DNA from: Rhizophagus irregularis
Taxonomy: Eukaryota > Glomeromycota > Glomeromycetes > Glomerales > Glomeraceae
DNA length: 64,000 nucleotides
Reading direction: 5' to 3'
Assembly (NCBI RefSeq): GCF_026210795.1
Contig: NC_089434.1
Span: forward strand, 5,642,001 to 5,706,000
Made by a program: the position numbers and the translations under genes. Every line of letters begins with the position of its first letter. Position 1 is the first letter of the stretch. Under the pieces are notes generated by a model. The model saw only the letters and a program-made list of their open reading frames with translations, was not told the DNA's origin and made no database searches. Below, in pieces: positions 47,601 through 59,479 of this stretch.

Positions 47601-48158
47601 TGATGGCATATACTCCTATTGGCGATAATTATTATCACGAGGGTATTAAAAAAGCTTCAGAAATTATTGACAAATATTATGATGCTTCAAAGTAAGTTCT
47701 TGAATTCATATTTTGCTTAAATTCTTGTTTTAAACAATTATTATAATAATATTATAATAGGACAAACGTAATCATATTTTTATCGGATGGTGAATATCAT
47801 GCTCCGGAACCTGAATTACGTAGTCTTTGTCAAAGAGAAGCAAATAGAGGGTAATATTTTTAAGTTCCTATTTTAGAATCAACTTTAAAATTATTTGACT
47901 GCTAAGTATTTTTTCTAAACTAGATCGCCAATCTACCTGTATACTATAATGTTTACTGGGAGTACTACATATTCATATTATGGTCAATCACTTCAAAAGA
48001 TGGTTGATATTGTTAGTGAATACCTTCCCAAGACGAATGATAAAGACTCACTAAAATGTCAGTATGTTCTTGCAATTGATCAGATAAAGTTGACTGAGCA
48101 TTTTACCAAAGTGGCTGAAAGTTTACGAAAACATCGTCCAATGTTGATGCGTAAATAG
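38638..48158 (+). CDS. Large VWA-domain protein with GBP-like GTPase
   Basis: About 28 short exons, roughly 2,000-2,400 residues; the first exon is not identified. N-terminal part (38.6-41.1 kb): unrecognised, with FIPGLYRLLDLC and an acidic loop (39,560-39,610). 41.2-42.96 kb: possible beta-propeller-like repeats and an acidic linker. GTPase: P-loop GEQSCGKSYLLN (43,260-43,380), switch RCTEGVWMS (~43,490), DFEG (DxxG) at ~43,630 and IIKDV (~44,000), as in guanylate-binding/very-large inducible GTPases. Cys/His-rich repeats at 45.2-46.9 kb (CGEPC, CPLEGCQRRC, HFCG). C-terminal VWA domain with MIDAS motif DRSGSMW (~47,326), YTPIGDN and FLSDGE (~47,780). The P-loop intron is GC-AG. Three joins (near 39.7, 41.7 and 44.95 kb) could not be put in phase, so decay or wrong exon choice is possible. 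Probably a host gene; an immune-like role is speculation by analogy. Confidence 0.7.
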
Positions 48159-49169
48159 AAATAGTAACATACTACTTGTAGTTTAGTTTAAATTGATAGT
48201 TTTTGTAATTTCTTGGTATTATTTAAGAGATCCAATTCAGATCTTTTACCCAACTGACCCTTGTTTTCTTCTAACTTTAGCCATTAAAACTAAATGCAAA
48301 TAAAGTTAACAACTTACATTGTTGTTCTTGTGCTAATTTGTTATTTAAAAGCTATATAATAAATATTGATATATGATAATTACATTTAAGATGAAAATTT
48401 ATATTTAATGAAGTTGATATAAATTCTATTTTACAGATAAGTAACAAAATTTTTGTTTTATATTTTTTATTTTGACCTGATGCAAAAAGATTTGTACAGT
48501 ATAACCTCGATATACCGATATTTGATATACCGATATACTATTAAAAACTTGATATACAAAAACTGGAAGTCAATATTGTTTTTTAAATGAATTACAAAAA
48601 CTAAAACTATTGAAGCTGGTTTAAATGTACAAGAAAATGGTATCATTTTCTTGCATTAAAATAGCAAAATAATATAATTATGAAGTTTTTATATGTCATC
48701 TATTACTATGAATTACAGCCAATTAAAGATGTTTAAGCAGTTGTAAAAAGTGAAATTGTAAAATCCTAAATTATTGCCTATTTGAAATATATTTTTAAAT
48801 GCATTAAAAAATAACCTTAACTTAAAGATTATAATGAATTTTAAAAAAAAGTACTTAAAATATTAAGGCATATTTTAATATATTTTTGAGACTAATGAAA
48901 ATGTACAATTAAGGCCAGTCCAAGCCAATTATCTGTTTATCATAACTCCTCCCCCCTATTTTATAAAATTTAGTCAAATAATATGCATTATGTACAGCCA
49001 ATAAAATCACAGTATTTTAGTCATATGATATGATATTTCACTTTTAACACCTGATGACAATGATGAAAATCTATCCATAAAAGCAAAATGATTCACATTT
49101 TTTAATCACATTTTTACGTATTTAGGGGGTGCTTTTAAATGGTAATATCTATTAACTTCTTTAACCAAC
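48159..49169. other. 3' flank, with a pogo-like end
   Basis: AT-rich. ACAGTATAACCTCGATATACC at ~48,496 followed by repeated GATATACCGATAT looks like one end of a pogo/Tigger-type element; the other end was not found. No gene. Confidence 0.35.
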
Positions 49170-50140
49170 ATGCTTTATCTCTTGGTTCAAGTTAATGAAA
49201 GTATTAAACGTATAGTTCCTGAACATGTAGTGAGCATAGAATTTACAAATAATCAGTTTAGTGATCTTTTTGGTGCAGTTACATCAGGAGAATATGGTGA
49301 TAGAGAAGTAGAAGTTTTTTTAGACGTCAAAAGTCTGAAAGCTGGAAAAAGGTTGACAATGAGTTAAAAGGAAATTTAGAAATGTTAGAAGTTTTGAAAT
49401 ATTCTCAAGTTAAATTTTGTTTTATTGAAAAAACACATTTAGATACACCACAAATCACAAATACTTTAAATGCTTTTGATATTTTAATGAACATTCATAT
49501 CAAACTTTACTTCCTCAACATTGTACTGAATATAATGATCGTAATAAACTTTATAATGAAATTATTGATCTATTTCGTAATCAAAATGTTGGCTGGACAG
49601 GTGATGTGCATGATACAATTGGTAAAGTATTTGTGAATCGTATTATAAATGCAATTTGGTATATTGATCCACATCTTTCTACTTTGCATGTACGTTCATG
49701 TAACTTGCCGGTCTTTTTTACACAACTAAAAACCTATCAGGATAGGGAGACATACTATAATAAATTTTACCATATCAGTCATCATAAAAAAAATCCATTA
49801 TCACAGCAAAAATTGGTTTACCTTTCAAGTTCTCTTGAATTATCTGTCAGTCAACCATGGGCGAATAATGATGTGTGGAATCAAGTAATTCCTGCAACTT
49901 TATCTTTAATTGAAATCTTAAAAAAATATGCAGAATATCTGACTATAACTACTACCAATATGAATATTCTTCATTATAGTGATGGAAGTGCTCGCAATTC
50001 TGAAAATGATTGTACTATGTATCGAATTATTGCTTGTAAAAATGAGAATCTTAATGATATTTACAGTCAGCTGAATGATGTTTTACTTGAAAAACAGATG
50101 TATGAATATATTAATATTAAGCAATTACACAGGTCAAAAA
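49170..50140 (+). pseudogene. Decayed gene of unknown function
   Basis: Three overlapping frames read as one protein when two one-base shifts are ignored. The first part starts MLYLLVQVNESIKRIVPEHV (49,170) to KSLKAGK; a shift in the A run near 49,350 leads into NLEMLEVLKYSQVKF; a shift near 49,490 leads into a 200-residue segment (HDTIGKVFVNRIINAIWYID, SRSCNLPVFFTQLK-like region, SQPWANNDVW). The end after YEYINIKQLH is cut by a MITE-like repeat. I do not recognise a family. No catalytic motif is evident. Confidence 0.55.
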
Positions 50141-50360
50141 ACGATCTATCTCACACATATCGGGTACCTATATATCGGTGACTAATTAGGTACATATCGG
50201 GCATTTTTACATATTAACAACATATCGGGTACCCGATTTGTCACATAATGCGCAAATTTCAAATATGGTTAAAAAAATGTAAATTACCAAGTGTCCGATA
50301 TCCAAACTATTAGTCACCGATCCGTTATCTAATATATATCGGTCACCGATATTTGTACGA
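50141..50360. mobile_element. MITE-like ATATCGGGTAC repeat
   Basis: Starts ACAGGTCAAAAAACGATC. It contains several ATATCGGGTACC, CGGTGACTAA and TTAGTCACCGAT words in mirrored orientation. The right border is uncertain. The ACAGGTCAAAA end recurs inverted at ~63,310-63,320, suggesting a family. Confidence 0.5.
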
Positions 50361-52447
50361 TCTTTAAAAAAATTTGTGTGTTTATTTAATATTATCGTAG
50401 TATAGAAAACAGCTACTGATTTCTGTCTATTTGGTATTGGCTTTGTACGTTTTGTACTTTGTAAAAATGTAATACAGTGTACGAAAAAAGATAATTGCTA
50501 TGGAGTCTTGATCAAAGTATCGTTTATCTTCATGAACTTAAATGCGGAGTTTTTCCAAATCATGAATACTTATAAATAGATGATGTTTATTTACTTTTTT
50601 AGGAAATATTGAATGATAAGATTATTATATAAGCCAACTCTCAGTAATCATAGTAATACAAGAGTGCGGCCAGAGAATACCTAAACTTCAAACCCGTTAT
50701 CAAAAGCATATACAAATTATTCAAATTACCGCGATTTTCTGAAATCCACTTATTGTAATTAAATTTCTCATGGCAAAAAAATAAATACGTTCCCCTTTTT
50801 TCTTTGTAAACTATTACACTGAATTTGCAAAATGGCGTATAAGGTGTATTGTACTATTACCATATTAGGAATCTTTCCATATAGCCAGGATACCTGAAAA
50901 AAAATAAATTTTAAGGAGATATTTTTTTTACCCAAATCGTAATAAAATTGTAATACAAACTAATTCCATATAAATGACGGATTTTATTTCTCTAACATCT
51001 TTAGTTCGATCGTTACTGATAAGGGTGATTATTGGTATCTTTGATTCTAGCGATCACTTCTGATGGAAGTTTGATAACCGGAGGCGATCGATTCAGTCAT
51101 ATTGAATTTGGATCCTATCTTTCAATTTAATTAATCTTTAAAGAGATACGTAAGCCAAAATGCCTGCGCTGATCCTGTCCTTTTGGAGTTTATAGGGTGA
51201 CGATGAAGATCGGCTATTGCCCAAGTATACTCTTTATTGATTAATTTCTTTGAGACGTTTTCGTCGATGTGCTTTGTACGATAACAATGTTGCCTCTATA
51301 ATTCCGGGCTGGATTAGAGGAAAAAGTCCTGATTGCACCTCACCCATTTTGTCGTCAGGCACAGTCTGAAACTTCCGTTTGTAAACTTTTATTTCCATAC
51401 CAACTGCATGGGTTTAGGGTGTATTTTATTCCCTAACCCTTAGACCTACTTGTTAGGTTAGGTAGGTTGCATTGCACTCTGTAGCCTACCTTTTTAATGA
51501 GTTTTATGGCCACGTTTGCTCATTTAAAAATGAATTAAACAGGTTGCCATATCATTAAACACATCGCAGCCATTTGGTGATGAAGCTATAATTGTCTAAT
51601 AAGGGTTCGCCCTGTCTGGCAATTTATGGTGGATTCAAATGGATCAAATTACAAACAATAATAATTTAGTCAAATGAGAATTCCAGGAAGGAACGAGGAT
51701 GCTTTGTCTAATTGAAAATATTTTTTTTATTTTATTTTATTTTTTATATTTTTATTTTATTTTATTTTATTTTTTTATTTTTTATTTTTCTATTTGAGAT
51801 TATTCATCGTATCCTATGTTTATTCATATCTGGTATTTTCGAATATACTTATCCTTATTATCATAGCGAGTTTTCTTAAAGCGTACCTGTGGCACCTCAT
51901 CTGACTTGGGAAGTGTCGCTGAATCTAAAGCAAGGTACCCGGTTAATCCTCAACTTTGGGTTATGAGTTATGATTTAAGCGTATAGTAATTTAATTTGAC
52001 TTACATACCAAAAACAAAAATTTGTGTATATTTTCATTTTAATTTTTTTGAAAAAATAATATTATCGTATTTAGCTTATTAATCTAATTTATCGTATGTT
52101 AATATAGAAAATTTTATTAATCAGTTTTTGATATCTTATTAAATACCTTATCCGTAATTAAATTGTTACTGTAATAAAGTAATCAATACCGTAACTTGTT
52201 TATTAATAAAAATAAACTGTAATCTATAGCTTTATCAAACCATGATATTTTTAATTTAATCAATCAATTTTTAAAAAAATTAAATGAAAATGTTTGAATT
52301 CTGATTTTTATTAAAGTCTGATTAGTATTTTTGACGATAAACCTATTTAGGCAAAAGTGTAATAATTGTAAAATTTATTTTTTTGATTTTTTATTTTTTG
52401 ATTTAGATTTATTTTTCTTTTTTTTCTTTTGTTGTTATTTTTGTTAT
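50361..52447. other. 2.1-kb stretch without recognised gene
   Basis: No convincing frame. The base composition is less AT-rich at 51,000-51,650 (for example CTAACCCTTAGACCTACTTG, TTAGGTTAGGTAGG), then long T runs follow at 51,720-51,790. It may contain an old repeat. No RNA gene is recognised. Confidence 0.45.
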
Positions 52448-53549
52448 TTACGACGTTATTATCAACATCATCATCGGCACCATTGTTGTCTTGAATGATG
52501 CTTTATCAGTATCATAATCATAAACCGGGATATTTTTGGTTAAACGGTTGAATTTTTCAAGTGCTTCTCTATTCAAACACCAGCTTGGTGCGCCGGCAGG
52601 TGGCACACTAACTGTTTCTGTTTTGTCTAGAACTCTTTTACATTTTAAGTTTGGTGGTTTTTTCCTTAATAACTCTACCGTTAGATCAATACGATTACGT
52701 AATAAACGTTGAAGCTTAAATAAAGAAATTAAACTATAAATTAGTGTTTATACTTTGATAAAAAATAATAAAATATACATACAGCAGGAGATCTCCACCA
52801 TCTTTCATAAATATATATCGAATTTTTTTTTGTGACTACTTCTTCTTCATCATTTTCATCATCTTCATCATCTTCGTCGGTTTCCTCCCATTCTTCGGAA
52901 TGGTAGCCTGAATCTTTTAAAATTTGAACTAGATCCTTTTCAGGATATCGGCAAATGTACTTATCTTTGTTTTGTATTAGGTAATTGGCCGCGTTTGTTC
53001 TTCTTTTTTTTTCTAACAATGTTAATTATAAAGCACAATATAATTAATTTAAAAAAAAAACTAAATTTAATAGCTTCTGTTAATTAAATAATTTACATCC
53101 TGCATCCTTGAATTCTTCATTGCTCTTCTTTTGTTACGTTTTATTTGGGCTTCCCTTGCTTTCTAATATTACTAACGCGATGGCGAGATCGCCAACGTCC
53201 ATATAACATCTTTAATAAATCACTATTTGAGACTTTATATTTTTTATTTACGAGTTTGTAAAGTGGTGGAAGCGAACTTGGTGACTATGTTATCTTTTTG
53301 CTCAGCCCATGTGAGCTCATAGTTAATACTGTATACGTCTTTTAGCTCGGAGTCGCTCCAAATAAACACTTCTTTCTGTAAAATAATAGATAAATGTAAA
53401 TAGGATAAAAGCAGAAATAATATATAAAATAATCAAATACTTGCTTTTATCGTGTTATAAGAACTTTTAGAAAAGGAAGAAGAAGAAGAAGAGGAGGAGG
53501 AGGAGGAGGAGGATGATTCATCACTAGATGATACATTATCACTATTCAT
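52448..53549 (-). CDS. Accessory gene beside tnp2 transposase
   Basis: Minus-strand gene, ATG at 53,549 (MNSDNVSSSDES), followed by a 14-Ser run and SFSKSSYNTIKAS. Next exon ~53,377-53,130: KEVFIWSDSELKDVYSINYE, then LLKMLYGRWRSRHRVSNIR and a very basic KRNKRRAMKNSRM segment. Next ~53,018-52,782: KKRRTNAANYLIQNKDKYI, RYPEKDLVQILKDSGYH, an acidic run and YERWWRSPA. Last exon to 52,448: RNRIDLTVELLRKKPPNLK, TETVSVPPAGAPSWCLN. Small frame problems at the exon joins leave the end uncertain. No known domain recognised; the Arg-rich core may bind DNA. It is head-to-head with the transposase at 53,863, the same layout as the 8.9-15.0 kb transposon. Confidence 0.55.
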
Positions 53550-53862
53550 TGTTACGAAGTATAAAATCTTTTTGTTATTTTGTAAAATAAAAAATCCCGT
53601 ATAAAGTAGAGATTTCAGAACGCGAGAAAAGTTGTTTGTGTGCAAATTTATAATGATTTCAGAGATTTCAGGATGCAGATCAAGGGCTCAGAGGTAGCAA
53701 CGCGTTTGCGCAATTCTCACCAGGTAAAAGTAACGCGCTCATAAAATTCTTGTGCAATTCTTATGTATGATAAGAATTATTAAAAGCTCGTTTCTGAACG
53801 TCTTGATTACTAACTATTAAAAGTGATAGAATAAAAAATATATTTTATACATTTTAATAAAA

Positions 53863-56800
53863 ATGAGTAATAAAAAATGTAACTCTGTATCTGGATTAAT
53901 AAAGAGTAATAAAAAACGTAAAGTTGAAACCTCTGAAACCTTTGTGGCTGATTTAATAAAGCCCAAAAAAAAGTATTTGTATATTTGCAATTGTGCTCGT
54001 TGCAAAGGTGCAGAAGTTGATTCTCGCACTCAAGAGAAACATACGTATGATGATAGTTTGTGGGAATCGAGATCAAAAGATTCTAGAAAAAATCAGGAAA
54101 ATACCATCATGATAAGAAAGAAAAAAACATCATCTGTTAATAATACATATATAAATACAGAAATAAAATTGAATATATCAAAAAAGCGAGAAAGAAATAA
54201 TTACTCCGGTACATCTAGTCCAGATCAGGACTCTTCCCATCCTGGTCCTTCTTTCCAATATATTGAAGAAAATATAACATTATTTTCATCAAAACCTTCA
54301 TGTTTTCGTATTCCAGCACCTACAATTGATGAAAATAATGATGAAATCAATTATTTTGGTGAGAATTATAATGTAGATAATATAAATGAGGGGGAAGAGA
54401 ATGATGATGTAAATAATATGGATGAGGAAGAGAATGATGATGTGGATGAGGGAGAGGAGAATGATGATGTAAATAATATGGATGAGGAAGAGAATGATGA
54501 TGTGAATGAAGGAGAGGAGAATGATGATGTAGATAATATGGATGAGGAAGAGAATGATGATGTGGATGAAGGAGAGGAGAATGATGATGTAGAAGATTTT
54601 TTCGCATCTCCTAAGATTGACAATGACAATGAAGAAGCATTTATAGTGGAAAGCTTAAGTGATTCTATTAATACTGAGATTATAATATGGCTATTTAAAT
54701 TTCAACAAAGATTTCGATTGCCTGATATTGCACTTGAATCCTTAATAAAATTTTTTCATATAATTCTTATGCGCTTTGATAAGTTGCAATTTGAAAATTT
54801 TCCTACCTCATTATATATGGCAAAAATATGGTTAAACATTTTTCAACCGAAAATGCAATTAGCTGCATGTACCGATTGCCATAAATTGCATAATGTTAAA
54901 GATATTATTGCATATAAGGAAGAAGGAAAAGTTGCTATAATGAATTGCCCGTATAAAGAGTATCCAAATAATCCAATATCAAGTCGTAATCACCAATGCA
55001 ATAATCCACTTTCCATTCTCAAAAAAAATAAAGATGCAACAATTGTGGTACCTCGCATGTTTTATCCTAAGCCAAACATTCGTCAGCAATTGAGCATTTT
55101 ATATCAACGACCAGATTTTGAGAACATGTTAAAATTATCAGGGACTCAAAGAAACGAAAATAATATCTATTCAGATATTTACGATGGTAAGGTATGGAAA
55201 AATTTTCCATTTGATGGTAGTACCTTTTTTACAACAGAGACTGCCACAACCCATCTAGGTCTTCTCCTTAATCTTGATTGGTTCCAACCATTCTCCTACA
55301 CGCAGCATAGTACTGGCGCTATTTATGCGTCTATTTGCAATCTTCCAAGGTCAGAAAGGAATAAGCCCGAAAATATTATATATTTGGGTTTCTTACCAGG
55401 ACCAAAAGAGGCAGGGTTGGAACGCATTAATCATTATCTAGCTCCTATTGTAGATGAGTTATTAGAACTTTGGAAGGGGTGGAAAGTACCAAAAACTCAC
55501 CAATTTTCCAATGGTTTAGAAATAAAAGTTGCGTTAATTGTTGGATCATCTGATACTCCAGCTACACGAAAGTTATTTGGTCGTGGATCTGCAGTAATGA
55601 AATGCTATAGGTGTGATAAACGTACCACTTATAGCGAGGAATTTAGAAAAACTCATTACGGAGGAATGCAAGACTATAATGAATGGGTAACAAAGCCTGC
55701 AGATCTTTTATTACATAGACAATATGCTCATGAATGGTTGCAATGTAACTCAAAGTCCTCAGAGAACGCATTTTAAAGTACGTGGTATAAGATGGACTGA
55801 AGTGCTTCGCTACAATCATCATGGATCCTATACGATTTGCTGTAGTGGATCCTATGCATTGTCTTTTTCTCGGTGTTGCAAAATGGATAATCAAATCCAT
55901 TTTTGTAAACCAAAAAAAATTAACTATGGAACAACTTCGTGTAGCACAAAACAGAATGGATAATATTGATTTACCTTCTGACATTGGTAGAATTCCTCCA
56001 AAGATTGCAATCGGAAATGATGGGTTTTCTAACTTAACTGCTGATCAATGGAAGACCTTTATTATGATTTATTCTACATCTATATTATGGGATATGCTAG
56101 ATGATAATGATAGAAAGATCTTAGGGCATTTTGTTCGAGCTTGTAATCTTTTAGTAGCAAGATTTATTACAGATGATGATTTGAAGGAGGCGCAAGAGAG
56201 GTTAAAAGATATGGCCTACCTTATAGAATATACATATGGACCAGAATTTATAACAAGCAATATACATCTCGCACTTCATATCCCTGATTGCTGTCGTGAT
56301 TATGGTCCTATATATAGTTTTTGGCTTTTCCCGTTTGAAAGACTTAATGGATATATAGGTAAATTTACTTCAGTGTCTTTCAATTGTCTTTAGTACCTTT
56401 ATTAAAAAAATTCCTGTTATTTAGGATCATATCCTAATAGTAACCGACAAATAGAACCCGAATTAATGAAAATTGTTCTTAAAAACACTTTGGTGGATTA
56501 TCACTTATCATGTAAATGGACATCTGGCCTTCTAGATGAATCTCTCCATCTTCTTGTACCAAAAAAAGCTGTAGGAAGTTTAGCAATCACAGCAGAAAGG
56601 GAGGAACTGCAGCATTTTCTATTCATGAGACATAAGTACGTCTATGGTTTCCAAAATATATGGCACTGAACCATTACCTGGCCAAATGCTTAACCCATCG
56701 TATATCAATGTCGTTATGCCTTTGGAGTTGCGAGGATTTCTATGTGAATGGTATGCAATATTATATGAAAAGGAAAAAGAAGATGTGTTAGGATTTATGG

Positions 56801-57244
56801 ATTTGCATATGAATCAGCATGCAAGACTACAAATTGGCGCCGAAATATTTGGATCTATGATTTCTGGTCGCCATGAAAAAAATGCGAATATATTTGCAAA
56901 ATGGAAAGCAGCTAATGATGATTCAGTTGACACTTATCCGGGTGAAGTCCAATATTATTTCGAGCATGCCCTTAGATTTCCAGAAGGAACGAAAACTCAC
57001 CTCCTAGCATATGTCAAGTGGTATAAACCTGCACCTTCTTTTAGTATTCGGTTTAAACATAGTTTTATGGAGCCAGAAATATCGAAATACCGAATTATGG
57101 AAAGCTGAATACTTTCAAGAAGGTTGTGATTCCCTGTTAGCGGTTCATAGGATATTATGTCGAGCTACAAAATTTAGAAATATTACGGTAGGAAAACAAA
57201 AATATTTGTCGATTATACCTTTGAATAGAAGATTTAACTTGTAG
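53863..57244 (+). pseudogene. tnp2-like (CACTA/EnSpm) transposase, frameshifted
   Basis: The ATG at 53,863 opens 637 codons. A basic N-terminus and an acidic minisatellite (54,380-54,600) are followed by a zinc-binding-like segment (CTDCHKLH...MNCP). The Transposase_21/tnp2 signature comes next: STGAIYASICNLPRSERNKP, LGFLPGPKEAG, RKLFGRGSAVMKCYRCDKR. One-base shifts near 55,745 and 55,812 precede DPIRFAVVDPMHCLFLGVAK. An intron follows at 56,359-56,424. Then come PFERLNGYIG|SYPNSNRQIE and another shift near 56,640, MLNPSYINVVMPLELRGF, and a last shift near 57,070 before TELWKAEYFQEGCDS. Stop at 57,242-57,244. The four shifts suggest an inactive copy or assembly error. The TIRs of this element were not found. 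Confidence 0.8.
54385..54596 (+). repeat. 60-bp coding minisatellite, Asp/Glu-rich
   Basis: About 3.5 units of 60 bp encode EEENDDVDEGEENDDVNNMD-type repeats inside the transposase. Minus-strand frames over it (Ser/His-rich) are artefacts. Confidence 0.9.
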
Positions 57245-57890
57245 TATGCCACACCAAATAAAGAAAATGATGACACATTTGATTTCCATTTTAAGGCTTA
57301 GTGATAATCGTGTATAATATAAGCAAGAAGATAGTATGTCTCGTGACTTTCATCAAATGAAAAATTATTAATCGCGTATTACATAAGCATAATTTTTGCT
57401 CAACGAATTCGTTTAACGCGCTCAACATTAATTCAACTTTTGAAAATTAACATTAAATCAATCCAAGATGTAAAATTAATAAAATTAATTAATTTTTTTT
57501 CGCATTAGTAAGTCGTAATAAATAAATGTTAATTTTTACGTAAGAATAATACCGGGCCTAATTTACAAAATTTTTAATCACTTTTAATGGCTAATTTTTT
57601 TTTTTGTACGATGGAAAACAATGGAAGATCGACATTTTAATCACTTTTAATGGACAAGAGACGGAGTTTTACGAATTCTCTGTTTTGTGAATTTTATGAT
57701 ATAATATCATGAATCAACAAAATCATTTTGAAATGGTGTTACATTAAAAATTGTACTAATAATTAAAAAATGAAATGATGTAATATCATGATAATTGAAT
57801 GGCATAATTAGAATTGTTACAAGAACTTTCTCGCATTTTTTTGATAATCAATACTAATTAATAATCAATACATATTTTTTTTTATCAAAT
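57245..57890. other. AT-rich spacer
   Basis: No gene. It contains two TTTTTAATCACTTTTAATGG words (57,570 and 57,635) and may hold the right end of the tnp2 element, but no inverted partner was found on the left. Confidence 0.4.
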
Positions 57891-58802
57891 ATGTTTCCAA
57901 ATATTCTAAACAATTTTTTAACAAAATTTCAAACAATGTCCTCATCTTCAACTGATTCAACCACCGTCAATGATACCAATACCATCAATGTCAATACTAC
58001 CTCCATTTTCGACACTATAACTTATTCTTCCGGCCGGGTGGAGTGGTCGGATGACCAAATCGCAGTTTTGATTGAGCAGCGGAGGTCAAGAAACTTCGAG
58101 TACCATTATCAAATTGCAGGAAGAAGTAGAAAAAGATTCTGGAATTCCGTTGCGAATAAAGTAAATGAGAGGTGTGGAAGCAATTATTCGGGCAAACAGT
58201 GCCAAACAAAATTCAATGGATTAGTGACCAGTTATCACGTGAGTTAAATATTAATAAAAATTTGTTGTAATAGTAATTTTAATACTTATTTAACACTTAA
58301 TACTTTAGGATCAATTATTAGTGATTGCAAACGATCCGAGAGGGGCAAGAAGCCGTGCTGGTGCCATTTATTTTGAAGTCATGAATACACGGTTTTGGGA
58401 AAAACCAGGTAAGAACTTTTAAATCTAACAACATTACATAATCAACAAAATGATTATATTAAAGAGGTAAATTGTTTTATTTAATATGATTTAATATGTT
58501 TCTAGATGATCAGTTTGTACAGGCTTCAATTGGTGTTAATAAAACTCAACACAGACGAAACAATAGAAGGAATGGTATGTAAAGTATAAAAGTTTAATCA
58601 AATTATAAATTTTTATTGATTTTCTTAATATTTTATAGCACGTGGGAGCCGGAATACTCAAAATACGAATACGAATACTCAAAATACAGAAGATCGAAAT
58701 GGTAAGTACAAAATTTATTAATTTTTTTTTCTTTTTTAGTCGTAAATACAAAATTTATTAATTTCTTTTCCTTTTTTAGTCGATGATGATAATAATGAAT
58801 GA
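57891..58802 (+). CDS. Myb/SANT-like DNA-binding protein, intact
   Basis: Five exons with GT-AG borders and consistent phases: 57,891-58,238, 58,309-58,408, 58,506-58,574, 58,639-58,701 and 58,780-58,802 (603 nt, 200 residues). A Ser/Thr/Asn-rich N-terminus precedes a trihelix/MADF-like region: WSDDQIAVLIEQRRSRNFEY, RSRKRFWNSVANKVNE, YSGKQCQTKFNGLVTSYH. The second half, DPRGARSRAGAIYFEVMNTR and FWEKP, aligns with the paralogue at 15,529-16,153. The tail is Asn-rich and acidic. Another ATG at 57,936 (MSSSSTDS) could be the start. Likely a nuclear DNA-binding protein, either host or derived from a transposon. The last intron holds a duplicated 3' splice site. Confidence 0.8.
58708..58779 (+). 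repeat. Tandem duplication of intron 3' end
   Basis: ACAAAATTTATTAATTT plus a T-rich tract and TTTTTTAGTCG occurs twice (ending 58,739 and 58,779), creating two usable acceptor sites 40 bp apart before the last exon. Confidence 0.85.
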
Positions 58803-59180
58803 GTTTTTATTTTCTATCATTTTTTCACAATTGTTTATTATCATTTATTATCATTATCATTTTATTATCATTTGTTAGCTTTTTGTTATACACCATTGAT
58901 TATAATATCACTAATACACACACCACCCGATCAACCCTCAATCTATCATATCACTTATTATTGTTCACAATCGTTTATTATCGTTTATGAAAGTGGCGAG
59001 GAAAAGTTAAGGGGAGGGTATTACCAAATAAAAAAGTCTTCAAATAATGCTAAACTTAATGCGGAATATTTTTAAAATGTATAATTATTAATAATTTGAG
59101 CTCTATTAGCAACTGTAACTTTGATAAGAATTACAAGCAAAAAATATTTGTGGTAATTCTAAAATTTTGAATATCTTGTA
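58803..59180. other. AT-rich spacer
   Basis: No gene. TATTATCATTTATTATCATTATCATTTTATTATC is a simple repeat at 58,838-58,870 (given here in shorthand as repeated TTATCAT). Confidence 0.4.
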
Positions 59181-59193
59181 TTTTGGTACTTAC

Positions 59194-59412
59194 GTCCCAT
59201 TCAAATGTTAATACATTAGCTTTAATAGGTACGCACCATTCCGGAGCTTCAAAATCTTCCCAACAAATCTCTGTAATTATATAAAATTAGTATGATTTGA
59301 TGCAAGAATCAAATAATACTTAATAATTGATACATGACTATCATCAAAATTTTCAGCGCCGCTAAAAATTAAAGCCTTTTCTATAAGATCCTTAAATGAT
59401 ATCCAATGCTCT
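59194..59412 (-). pseudogene. Two exon-like segments, unknown gene fragment
   Basis: Minus strand: 59,412-59,330 reads HWISFKDLIEKALIFSGAEN. After a possible intron with acceptor TTACAG, 59,270-59,194 reads ICWEDFEAPEWCVPIKANVL and ends TFEWD|GTAAGT. Codon choice and the splice sites look genuine, but no start or stop was found and the family is not recognised. Confidence 0.4.
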
Positions 59413-59479
59413 TAAAAATTGTTTTCGTTATGCTAATTAATTTATTGGTCCCTTTCAATTACTGATCATCTGGCAGACT

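Noticed and set aside
54347-54629. Minus-strand Ser/His-rich frames over the tnp2 gene
   Set aside because: They are the antisense of an acidic GAT/GAG/GAA minisatellite.
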